A stretch of 64,000 nt of DNA, taken from Streptococcus suis (GTDB lineage Bacteria > Bacillota > Bacilli > Lactobacillales > Streptococcaceae). This document shows, one piece after another, positions 57,147 to 64,000 of this stretch. Positions within the stretch are counted from its first letter, which is position 1. The number at the start of each line of letters is the position of its first letter. Both the position numbers and the translations under genes were made by a program. The stretch covers positions 186,001 to 250,000 of the forward strand of contig NZ_JAEUXI010000001.1 of NCBI RefSeq assembly GCF_016775005.1. Reading direction: 5' to 3'. The notes beneath the pieces were generated by a model that was not told the origin of the DNA, searched no databases, and saw only the letters and a program-made list of their open reading frames with translations.

Positions 57147-58490
57147 ATGAAAATAAATACTTTATTAGGAATAGCAGCAGGAAAATCCAGTCAGTTTGTC
57201 CTAAACAAACTAGGACGTGGTACTACCCTGCCTGGGAAAATTGCCCTCAAATTCGATAAACATATTTTAGATAGTTTGGCTAAGGATTATGAAGTCGTTG
57301 TTGTGACAGGTACTAACGGTAAGACTTTGACCACCGCCCTGACAGTCGGTATCCTCCAAGAAGCCTTTGGCGAAATTACGACCAATACCAGCGGCGCCAA
57401 TATGATTACGGGGATTACAGCCACCTTTTTATCCGCCAAGAAAAATAAAAATGGCAAGAAAATTGCCGTCTTGGAGATTGATGAAGCCAGCCTGGCCCGT
57501 GTGACCGACTTTATCAAGCCTAGCCTGATTGTCTTCACCAATATCTTCCGCGACCAAATGGACCGTTACGGCGAGATTTATACCACCTACCAGATGATTT
57601 TAGATGGGGCTGCCAAGGCACCTCAGGCGACCATTTTGGCTAACGGTGACAGCCCACTTTTCAACTCGACGAGCATTATCAATCCAGTTAAATACTACGG
57701 TTTTGCGACGGAAGAGCATGAGCCACGTCTGGCCCACTACAATACCGAAGGCGTTATCTGCCCGCATTGCCACCAGATTATCCAGTACAAGCTCAATACC
57801 TACGCTAACTTGGGCAGCTACATCTGTAACAACTGTGGCTTTAGCCGACCTGAGCTGGATTACAAGTTAACAGAGTTGAAGGAAATCACCAATACTTCTT
57901 CTACCTTTGCCATTGACGGTCAGGATTACAAAATCAACATCGGAGGACTTTACAATATCTACAATGCCCTAGCAGCTGTCAGCGTGGCAGAATTTTTCGG
58001 CGTATCTCCTGAGAAAATCAAGGCTGGTTTTGACAAGTCTAAGGCAGTCTTTGGTCGCCAAGAAACCTTTAAATTGGGCGACAAGGATTGTACCCTGGTC
58101 TTGATTAAAAATCCTGTTGGTGCAACCCAGGCCATTGAAATGATGAAACTGGCTCCTTACGATTTTAGCTTGTCCGTCCTTCTCAATGCCAACTACGCTG
58201 ACGGAATTGATACCAGCTGGATTTGGGACGCCGACTTTGAACAAATCACTCAAATGGACATTCCACAAGTCTTTGCAGGCGGTGTTCGCTCGTCTGAAAT
58301 TGCCCGTCGCCTCCGTGTGACTGGCTATCCAGAGGACCAGATTACTGAAACACCAAAACTAGAAGACATCATGACCTTGATTGAGCAGTCCAGCAGTCAG
58401 CATGCCTATATCCTCGCAACCTATACGGCTATGCTGGAATTCCGTGACTTGCTGGCTCAACGCCAAGCTGTTGGAAAGGAGATGAAATAA
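57147..58490 (+). CDS. murT: Lipid II isoglutaminyl synthase, MurT subunit
   Basis: Mur-ligase-like subunit that, with GatD, amidates D-Glu of lipid II. The 447-residue protein has the P-loop [12 protein letters not shown] (about 53-63), the Mur ligase central domain, and an inserted zinc ribbon C205-x2-C208...C227-x2-C230 characteristic of MurT. The C-terminal DUF1727 follows. The stop overlaps the gatD start in TAATG. Confidence 0.95.
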   Translation: MKINTLLGIAAGKSSQFVLNKLGRGTTLPGKIALKFDKHILDSLAKDYEVVVVTGTNGKTLTTALTVGILQEAFGEITTNTSGANMITGITATFLSAKKNKNGKKIAVLEIDEASLARVTDFIKPSLIVFTNIFRDQMDRYGEIYTTYQMILDGAAKAPQATILANGDSPLFNSTSIINPVKYYGFATEEHEPRLAHYNTEGVICPHCHQIIQYKLNTYANLGSYICNNCGFSRPELDYKLTELKEITNTSSTFAIDGQDYKINIGGLYNIYNALAAVSVAEFFGVSPEKIKAGFDKSKAVFGRQETFKLGDKDCTLVLIKNPVGATQAIEMMKLAPYDFSLSVLLNANYADGIDTSWIWDADFEQITQMDIPQVFAGGVRSSEIARRLRVTGYPEDQITETPKLEDIMTLIEQSSSQHAYILATYTAMLEFRDLLAQRQAVGKEMK

Positions 58491-59278
58491 TGGTCTATAC
58501 GTCATTAAAAAGTCCTGAAAAAGACTATACTTATGATCTCCACATCGCCCACCTCTACGGTGATTTGATGAATACCTACGGTGACAACGGCAATATCCTC
58601 ATGCTCAAGTATGTGGCTGAAAAACTCGGTGCCCGTGTCCAGGTGGACATCGTTTCATTGACAGATGAATTTGATAAAAATTTCTACGACATCGCCTTTT
58701 TCGGTGGTGGTCAGGACTATGAACAATCTATTCTTGCAAAAGATTTACCAACTAAAAAAGACAGCCTAGCAGACTTTATCGAAAACGACGGTGTCATGCT
58801 GGCTATCTGTGGTGGCTTCCAATTGCTCGGTCAATACTACATAGAAGCTGGCGGCCGCAAGATTGATGGACTGGGTATCATGGGCCACTATACCCTCAAC
58901 CAGACCAATAACCGTTACATCGGTGACATCAAAATTCACAATGATGAATTCAATGAAACCTACTACGGTTTTGAAAACCACCAAGGCCGTACCTTCCTAG
59001 CTGACAACCAAAAACCGCTGGGCAAGGTCGTCTATGGCAATGGCAACAATAAGGAAGACGGTGGCGAAGGCCTGCACTACAAAAACACCTTCGGCAGCTA
59101 CTTCCATGGACCAATCCTGTCCCGCAATGCCAACCTAGCCTACCGCTTGGTCACAACTGCCCTCCGTAAAAAATACGGACAAGACATCCAACTAGCCAGC
59201 TACGCTGACATCCTCAGCAAAGAAGTCGCTGAAGAATACGGCGATGTAAAAAGCAAGGCAGAATTTGATACTCAATGA
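58490..59278 (+). CDS. gatD: Lipid II isoglutaminyl synthase, glutaminase subunit GatD
   Basis: Class-I-like glutamine amidotransferase (CobB/CobQ type), 262 residues. The nucleophile is C107 in [15 protein letters not shown], and the His is in [13 protein letters not shown]. It provides ammonia to MurT. The last three codons and TGA (59267-59278) lie inside the left arm of a repeat element. Confidence 0.95.
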   Translation: MVYTSLKSPEKDYTYDLHIAHLYGDLMNTYGDNGNILMLKYVAEKLGARVQVDIVSLTDEFDKNFYDIAFFGGGQDYEQSILAKDLPTKKDSLADFIENDGVMLAICGGFQLLGQYYIEAGGRKIDGLGIMGHYTLNQTNNRYIGDIKIHNDEFNETYYGFENHQGRTFLADNQKPLGKVVYGNGNNKEDGGEGLHYKNTFGSYFHGPILSRNANLAYRLVTTALRKKYGQDIQLASYADILSKEVAEEYGDVKSKAEFDTQ

Positions 59279-59371
59279 AAATCAGAATCAGACTAGGCGA
59301 CGCAGATGCAGATAGAACTGAAGTTCATCAAATCAAGTCAACAACGTCTGACTTTGATTTTCGAAGAGTAT
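59268..59371. repeat. Inverted-repeat element with conserved core (family 2), gatD end
   Basis: The 17-bp arms (59268-59284 and 59355-59371) match at 14 positions, and an inner pair TCAGAC/GTCTGA extends the stem. The core contains GACTAGGCGACGCAG. Ends of the type ATACTC...ATGAAAATCA / TGATTTTCGAAGAGTAT are seen in many streptococcal intergenic repeats. The left arm encodes the last gatD codons. Confidence 0.8.
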
Positions 59372-59379
59372 GAGAAATA

Positions 59380-59416
59380 AAGCAAAACCGCTTCTGAAAT
59401 CAGAGGCGGTTTCATT
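59380..59416. terminator. Bidirectional terminator
   Basis: AAACCGCTTCTG-AAAT-CAGAGGCGGTTT with T-rich tails on both strands, between the convergent gatD and rlmA. Confidence 0.85.
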
Positions 59417-59418
59417 TT

Positions 59419-60246
59419 TTATATAGTTCCTACCAAAAGCACTCCCTCAACCGTAATCTCGGTCAACTGGCTCAAGTCCAGCTTGGATTGGTCTACTTGG
59501 AAAAAGAGAGGCGTCATGTCTGCCAGGACTTGAGCATGGGCGACTGTAATCGGCAGAGTCCGACTGACCATCACCTGCTCCACCTGCCCCAGGTAAGACC
59601 TGAAATGATCCACGATATCCTGGTTATCATAGGCTTCCTTGCGGAGTTGGTCTTTGGCTAAATGGCGGAGCTCCTTGAGGTGATTGGGTCCTGGGACCAG
59701 CTTGAGAATAGCCCCACCAGCTTTCAGCACTCTGGCAAACTCCTGATAATTGGCTGGGGAAAAGATGTCCAAGATACCGTCGATAGTCTTGTCTTGAATA
59801 GGCAACTTGGTCAAGTCACCGACAAACCATTTGACCGACTTGGTGCTGTCTGTCCTTGCTGCCAAGAGAATGGAGTCCTTAGAAATATCAAAAGCAAGAA
59901 TGTCCAAGTTCGTTTTCTCAGCTAATTTGCGGGAATAAAAGCCCTCCCCACAGCCGATGTCCAAGACCGACTGTAAGCCCAGCTCTGCTATTTTCCCCTC
60001 CAAAGCCTCATAGAGATGATTATAATAGCCCGCCTCTAAAAAGGCCTGGCGGTTTTCAAAGCTAGACTTGTGGTAGTTGGCGGACTGCTTGACCTGGGGT
60101 GCCAGATTGACGTAGCCCTGCTTGGCGATGTCAAAGGTGTGGCGGTTGGGACAGCGGAGACTGTTGAGGTCAAGACCAAGAGCCTGCCCACAATGTGGAC
60201 AGGCGAACAATTGGTCGCTATTAAGGAAACGTGGGTGTTTGATCAT
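59419..60246 (-). CDS. rlmA: 23S rRNA (guanine-N1)-methyltransferase RlmA
   Basis: A 275-residue SAM methyltransferase of the RlmA type; Gram-positive members modify G748. The N-terminal zinc finger uses C16, C19, C32 and H36, and the SAM motif is VLDIGCGEGFYS (about 95-106). SANYHKSSFENRQAFLEAGYY is the family segment. Its start is 1 bp after the XRE gene stop. Confidence 0.9.
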   Translation of the reverse strand: MIKHPRFLNSDQLFACPHCGQALGLDLNSLRCPNRHTFDIAKQGYVNLAPQVKQSANYHKSSFENRQAFLEAGYYNHLYEALEGKIAELGLQSVLDIGCGEGFYSRKLAEKTNLDILAFDISKDSILLAARTDSTKSVKWFVGDLTKLPIQDKTIDGILDIFSPANYQEFARVLKAGGAILKLVPGPNHLKELRHLAKDQLRKEAYDNQDIVDHFRSYLGQVEQVMVSRTLPITVAHAQVLADMTPLFFQVDQSKLDLSQLTEITVEGVLLVGTI

Positions 60247-60247
60247 G

Positions 60248-60724
60248 TTAGGTATTTTCTTTTCTAAAGCGGTGCAGGGCTAGTCCTGATAGGAGGGTGG
60301 CAATGGCTCCTGTAAAGACCAGCAAGTAGCCGACTGGGAGCAGGTAGAAATTTTCATGCAGGATGCCGTTGGCATCGACATACTCGACGGAATTGGCCTT
60401 GATGACAAAGCAGGCAAAGCCTAAAACCATGAGAAAGCTTCCGATAATGGTAATGGTCAGGTGCATCTGGGTACGGCGGCCTTCGCGACCGTCCTTGACA
60501 AGTTTTTCTGTCATGTTGTTCATGTCAGTTCCTCCTAAGATAAGTTGATCTAGGGAGATTGAAAAGACAGAGGACATGAGAATCAAGAGTTCCAAGTCGG
60601 GTAGGTTTTTGTCATTTTCCCAGTTGGAAACAGCCTGCCGTGTCACATTTAGCTTGAGTGCAAACTGCTCCTGGGTCAAGCCTTCCTTCTTCCGTAAGTC
60701 CTTGATTTGTTGTCCAAAGTTCAT
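60248..60724 (-). CDS. XRE-family regulator with C-terminal membrane domain (DUF3955-like)
   Basis: A 158-residue protein: N-terminal HTH (about 1-60, LTQEQFALKLNVTRQAVSNWEN as recognition helix region) and two C-terminal TM helices (about 88-108 and 128-148). Membrane-tethered XRE regulators are common in Firmicutes; targets are unknown. AAGGAG is 7 nt before the ATG. It is followed directly by rlmA. Confidence 0.85.
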   Translation of the reverse strand: MNFGQQIKDLRKKEGLTQEQFALKLNVTRQAVSNWENDKNLPDLELLILMSSVFSISLDQLILGGTDMNNMTEKLVKDGREGRRTQMHLTITIIGSFLMVLGFACFVIKANSVEYVDANGILHENFYLLPVGYLLVFTGAIATLLSGLALHRFRKENT

Positions 60725-60836
60725 TTCGTTCTCCTTTCAGAACCTGACTTGCAGGCCCTGACTTTATCTTAGCTTGTCGGTCGATCTTTGCCAAGAAAGG
60801 CTGGCTTGCAATAGAACTTTTGACCGCAAGACAACT

Positions 60837-60861
60837 TTGCGATTGAGTTTTTTCATCGCAA
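60837..60861. promoter_or_regulatory. Inverted repeat upstream of the XRE gene
   Basis: TTGCGAT and ATCGCAA separated by 11 bp, in a 190-bp gene-free region that also holds several TTGC(A/G) repeats. A candidate autoregulatory operator. Confidence 0.5.
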
Positions 60862-60920
60862 GACCTGCTTGCAGGCTTGGTTTGATAGCGTTTCTGACAG
60901 ACTGTCAACTCCCTGTCAAC

Positions 60921-62819
60921 CTAGCCCATCTGCTCGGATAGGGCTTCCCATTCTTCCATGAGGCTTTCTTGTTGGGCTGTCAGTTGGTCGATTTCTTTTT
61001 GGTAATCGGTCAGCTGGCCGATGTCGTTTGTTTCTAGCATGGCTTGGTTGAGCTCGCTCAGGCGGTTTTCGATGCTATCGATTTCTACCTCGATTTGCTC
61101 GATGCGGCGGGCCAATTTGCGTTGCTCTTTTTGGTTTTCCTTTTGGGCTTGGTAGTCCATGGCTCCGGCTGATTGGCTGGAGCTTTCTAGCTGATCAGGC
61201 TGGGCTTCTGCTTCCAGCTCTGCCTTTTTCTCCAAATAATAATCATAGTCGCCCAAGTAGAGCGTGGAGCCCGTTTCCGAGATTTCTAGCACCTTTGTGG
61301 CTATGCGGTTGATGAAATAGCGGTCGTGACTGACAAAGAGCAGGGTGCCGTCAAAGTCGATGAGGGCGTTTTCCAGAACCTCCTTGCTGTCAATGTCCAG
61401 GTGGTTGGTCGGCTCGTCGAGGATGAGGAAGTTGTTGTTTTCCATGGACAGCTTAGCGAGGAGCAGGCGGGCTTTTTCCCCACCAGATAGCATGGAGACG
61501 GACTTTTTGACATCATCACCTGAGAAGAGGAAGGCTCCCAGGCGGTTGCGGATCTCCACTTCAGGTGTGGTCGGAAAGGCTGACCAGATCTCCTCCAAGA
61601 CGGTATTGGAAGGCGTCAGGGCCGACTGGGTCTGGTCATAGTAGCCCACTTCCACATTGGCGCCTAGCTTGGCTTCCCCTTTGATAAATGGCAGAGCTCC
61701 GATGATGGATTTGAGCAGGGTTGTTTTTCCGATTCCATTCGGACCGACAATGGCAATGGCATCCAGCTTTCGTTGGTCAATGGAAATAGGCTGAGAAAGT
61801 ATTTCTCCATCGTAGCCCACCGCAGCATCTTCCACTGTCAAGACGATATTGCCTGAAGTCTTGTCCGACCGGAAAGTCATGTTGGCAGACTTCTGACCAG
61901 TCGTTGGCTTGTCCAGTCGCTCCATCTTTTCCAATTGCTTGCGTCTAGCCTGAGCACGCTTAGTGGTCGAAGCACGGACAATATTTTTCTGGACAAAGTC
62001 TTCTAGTTTGGCAATTTCCTTCTGCTGCTTTTCATAGTTTTGCAATTCCGTTTGTAGCTTCTGTTCTTTGAGCTCGACAAACTGAGAATAATTGCCCACA
62101 TAGCGATCCAAGGAATGCTTGGTCAAGTCCAGTGTCAGTGTCGCCACCTTGTCCAAGAAATAGCGGTCATGGCTGACGATAATCAAGGCTCCCTTGTAAT
62201 GCACTAGATAGTTTTCCAGCCAGGCAATCGTGTCAATGTCCAGGTGGTTGGTCGGCTCGTCCAGGACCAAGAGTTCTGGGCTTTCAAGAAGCATTTTTGC
62301 CAGAGCAAGTCGAGTATTCTGACCGCCAGAAAGTTCGGAGATTTTCATGTCCCACATGGTCTGGTCAAACTTGAAACCGTTCAAAATAGCACGAATGTCC
62401 GCTTCATAGTTAAAACCACCTGCCATACGAAATTCTTCCGACAGACTATCGTAGGTCTTCATGAGCTGGTCGAGTTCACTACCAGACAAACTGCCCATTT
62501 GCTCTTCCATGGTCCGCAAACGTTTCTCCGTCGTCCGCAGGTCGTCAAAGACATGTAGCATTTCATCGTAAATGGTATTTTCCGACTCAAAACGGCTGTC
62601 CTGTGCCAGATAAGACAAGGACAAATCACGCTTGGTTGAAATGTCACCGCTGGTCGCAGCTTCTTCTCCGACAAGGATTTTGAGCAGAGTAGACTTGCCT
62701 GCTCCATTTTTTCCGACAAGGGCAATCCGATCTCGCTCATCCACTTGAATGTTGATATTGTTAAATAAAACCTCGCCCGCAAATGAGCGTTCAATCTTGT
62801 TTCCGCTTAGAATAATCAT
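60921..62819 (-). CDS. ABC-F family ATPase (Uup-like)
   Basis: A 632-residue duplicated ABC protein with Walker A VGKNGAGKSTLLKIL and VGPNGIGKTTLLKS, signatures ELSGGQNTR and MLSGGEKARLLLA, and DEPTNHLDIDT twice. The C-terminal coiled coil (about 560-632) is Uup-like. The start is ATG at 62819; a reading from 63002 would cover the promoter. The -10 ends 6 nt before this ATG, so the mRNA should be leaderless. Confidence 0.9.
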   Translation of the reverse strand: MIILSGNKIERSFAGEVLFNNINIQVDERDRIALVGKNGAGKSTLLKILVGEEAATSGDISTKRDLSLSYLAQDSRFESENTIYDEMLHVFDDLRTTEKRLRTMEEQMGSLSGSELDQLMKTYDSLSEEFRMAGGFNYEADIRAILNGFKFDQTMWDMKISELSGGQNTRLALAKMLLESPELLVLDEPTNHLDIDTIAWLENYLVHYKGALIIVSHDRYFLDKVATLTLDLTKHSLDRYVGNYSQFVELKEQKLQTELQNYEKQQKEIAKLEDFVQKNIVRASTTKRAQARRKQLEKMERLDKPTTGQKSANMTFRSDKTSGNIVLTVEDAAVGYDGEILSQPISIDQRKLDAIAIVGPNGIGKTTLLKSIIGALPFIKGEAKLGANVEVGYYDQTQSALTPSNTVLEEIWSAFPTTPEVEIRNRLGAFLFSGDDVKKSVSMLSGGEKARLLLAKLSMENNNFLILDEPTNHLDIDSKEVLENALIDFDGTLLFVSHDRYFINRIATKVLEISETGSTLYLGDYDYYLEKKAELEAEAQPDQLESSSQSAGAMDYQAQKENQKEQRKLARRIEQIEVEIDSIENRLSELNQAMLETNDIGQLTDYQKEIDQLTAQQESLMEEWEALSEQMG

Positions 62820-62825
62820 AGAATT

Positions 62826-62831
62826 ATTGTA
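62826..62831 (-). promoter_or_regulatory. Extended -10 of the second ABC-F gene, leaderless
   Basis: TGGTACAAT (TACAAT 62831-62826) ends 6 nt before the ATG. There is no Shine-Dalgarno. Confidence 0.55.
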
Positions 62832-62892
62832 CCATAAATTGTAAGGCTGGAGGAAGGAAATATGCCAAATCAAATCCGCTTGTAGCAAAGAA

Positions 62893-62925
62893 AAAATCTT
62901 ATCCACCAAGTAGATAAGATTGTAC
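62893..62925 (-). terminator. Terminator of the small membrane protein gene
   Basis: AATCTTATC, a 9-base loop and GATAAGATT followed by TTTTTC on the minus strand. Confidence 0.8.
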
Positions 62926-62934
62926 AAAGCACCA

Positions 62935-63300
62935 TTAAACCAAGCCCTGGAGCAATTCCTTGTTTTGCCAGAAGAGATAGAGACCCCCAAGAATAATGGC
63001 AAGGGTCAAAATAAATTTAATCAAGCCTTTTACAAAGTGAACAATCAACATCAGAATCATGGAGACAATCAACCAACCCCAGGCTGATGATGAAAGCAAT
63101 TCTTGCATGGCACCAATACTAGCACCTGTAAGAGCCTTAAGAGGGGCTGGAATTTTATCCGCCCAAGAACTATCCAGTCCAATCTGTTCCATAATGGTAT
63201 GGCTGGTGGTTTGCAACCAGGCAAAAATCCCTGCATTGTAGATGAAGAGAAGAGCTTGCTCTGGATACCGTTTAATGGTTGAAATAAGTGAACGCAACAT
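62935..63300 (-). CDS. Small membrane protein, unknown function
   Basis: A 121-residue protein with hydrophobic segments at about 15-30 (weak), 72-92 and 95-113. I do not recognise a family. AAGGAAAAG is close to the ATG. It starts 11 bp after the matrixin-type protease gene, so the two are probably cotranscribed. Confidence 0.6.
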   Translation of the reverse strand: MLRSLISTIKRYPEQALLFIYNAGIFAWLQTTSHTIMEQIGLDSSWADKIPAPLKALTGASIGAMQELLSSSAWGWLIVSMILMLIVHFVKGLIKFILTLAIILGGLYLFWQNKELLQGLV

Positions 63301-63311
63301 GTCTTTTCCTT

Positions 63312-64000
63312 CTAATTTAATCCGTAAAGTGTTAATACTGCTTGGATATCCGTTTCCTGAATACCGTGATAGGATCCTGCAGATTCCATGACCGATTCTT
63401 GGCTATCATCGTGTGACAAGCCAATGGCGTGCCCCAACTCGTGCTCTGCCGTGTGGACAATCCGATCAAAATCATAGACATATTCTGGATTATAAAGGTA
63501 GTAGGCATTTAACTTTACCTTTACAGAATCCAAGTAATTGGTTAAAAGATTGGTCGTCGATTCTGCTTCTCCTGCTGCTCGACTAGTTGAATCGTTCATT
63601 TCTGTCGCAATAATATCCGCCTGACTGGCATCATCAACCAAGGTAAATGTAAAGGCACCTGTGGCATTCCAGTTGGCAATGGCTGTTTGATAAGCCTCCA
63701 CAAAAGTCGGATCAGTCGTGTCGATATAGACCGTAGCTGCATTGGTTTCCCAACGGCTAGAAGCCGATTCATTGACCTGATCTGTCGCCAAATGAGTAAT
63801 GGTATCTAAACCAGATGACAAATCAATTGCAACCTGACCTGTCACAACTTCCTTGGCTTGAACCACAATACTTTGAAGCACTTGAGGTGCTGCCTGGCCC
63901 TCTACATAAAACAAGAGTCCGATAAGGCATAGCCCCACTACAATAGTTAACCAAATAAACGACCAAATCGTGGTCCAAATAAATCGAACGATTCCTTTTA
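63312..64000 (-). CDS. Matrixin-type metalloprotease, 5' end outside the window
   Basis: Zinc protease with the extended motif HELGHAIGLSH (preceded by IVHTAEHE), typical of metzincins/matrixins. The C-terminal part ends with SYHGIQETDIQAVLTLYGLN. The reading frame stays open to the window edge: residues before the GTG at 63938 (KGIVRFIWTTIWSFIWLTIVV) form a hydrophobic anchor or signal, so the GTG is not the start. Probably membrane-anchored and extracellular. Cotranscribed with the small membrane protein. Confidence 0.85.
   Translation of the reverse strand, partial: KGIVRFIWTTIWSFIWLTIVVGLCLIGLLFYVEGQAAPQVLQSIVVQAKEVVTGQVAIDLSSGLDTITHLATDQVNESASSRWETNAATVYIDTTDPTFVEAYQTAIANWNATGAFTFTLVDDASQADIIATEMNDSTSRAAGEAESTTNLLTNYLDSVKVKLNAYYLYNPEYVYDFDRIVHTAEHELGHAIGLSHDDSQESVMESAGSYHGIQETDIQAVLTLYGLN

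Noticed and set aside
1-64000. Prophage, integrative element or insertion sequence
   Set aside because: I found no integrase, transposase, capsid or conjugation gene; only short repeats and the CRISPR locus are accessory.

Overview
This 64 kb window is low-GC chromosomal DNA of a lactic streptococcus, most probably Streptococcus suis. The evidence is the tmRNA tag AKNTNTYALAA, an S. pyogenes-like type II-A Cas9 locus, a pneumococcus-like agmatine/carboxynorspermidine polyamine cluster, MurT-GatD, CdaA-CdaR-GlmM, and dense short intergenic inverted repeats. The species name is inference; the genus is well supported. Most genes are core housekeeping genes on the minus strand. The accessory content is the CRISPR-Cas locus and the repeats.

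Layout, left to right. (1) 0-3.7 kb: adenosine deaminase, tRNA-Ser(GGA), tmRNA, a VTT-domain membrane protein and a transglutaminase-like surface protein. (2) 3.7-10.9 kb: polyamine operon speA-speE-CANSDH-nspC-aguA-aguB, preceded by an unexplained ~330-nt structured leader or sRNA that ends in an intrinsic terminator just upstream of speA. (3) 11-20.9 kb: SufT-like gene, a dense cluster of two-hairpin repeats, rpoD-dnaG, mscL, galE, rpsU, a small operon (acyl-ACP thioesterase, NUDIX, HAD phosphatase, membrane protein) and hemW. (4) 20.9-29.1 kb: VanZ-like protein, CcpA-type glycogen/maltodextrin phosphorylase, and a nucleoside salvage operon (deoB, ArsC-like, punA, LemA-like, deoD, a HIRAN gene broken by a repeat), with rpiA.

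(5) 29.2-39.9 kb: complete type II-A CRISPR-Cas: an array of 64 repeats and 63 spacers, csn2, cas2, cas1, cas9 and tracrRNA. The tracrRNA has two promoters. The long form carries a short guide, immediately followed by a repeat-like segment, that matches 11 bases in the cas9 leader next to an AGG PAM. That target abuts the Shine-Dalgarno of an unannotated 28-codon ORF between Pcas9 and cas9. This is the most interesting part of the window.

(6) 40.2-49 kb: mnmE, a lipobox-less secreted or anchored beta-rich protein, a TPM-LemA-flotillin membrane operon, 50-bp tandem repeats, pepV, sstT. (7) 49.2-52.3 kb: a cupin-fetA-fetB operon under two PerR/Fur-type boxes, and a secreted trypsin-like protease whose promoter contains a perfect 20-bp palindrome. 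(8) 52.3-64 kb: ABC-F protein, glmM-cdaR-cdaA (cyclic-di-AMP), divergent murT-gatD (lipid II amidation), rlmA, an XRE regulator, a second ABC-F protein, a small membrane protein and a matrixin-type protease that runs off the right edge.

A theme across the window is that several genes (aguA, rpoD, hemW, pepV, glmM, gatD) have their stop codon inside one arm of an inverted repeat, so that intergenic repeats and gene ends are merged. Starts were adjusted where a Shine-Dalgarno decides them (aguB, speA, dnaG, galE, rpsU, glgP, sstT, cdaA and others). All functional calls are from sequence reading and family knowledge; no database search was run.
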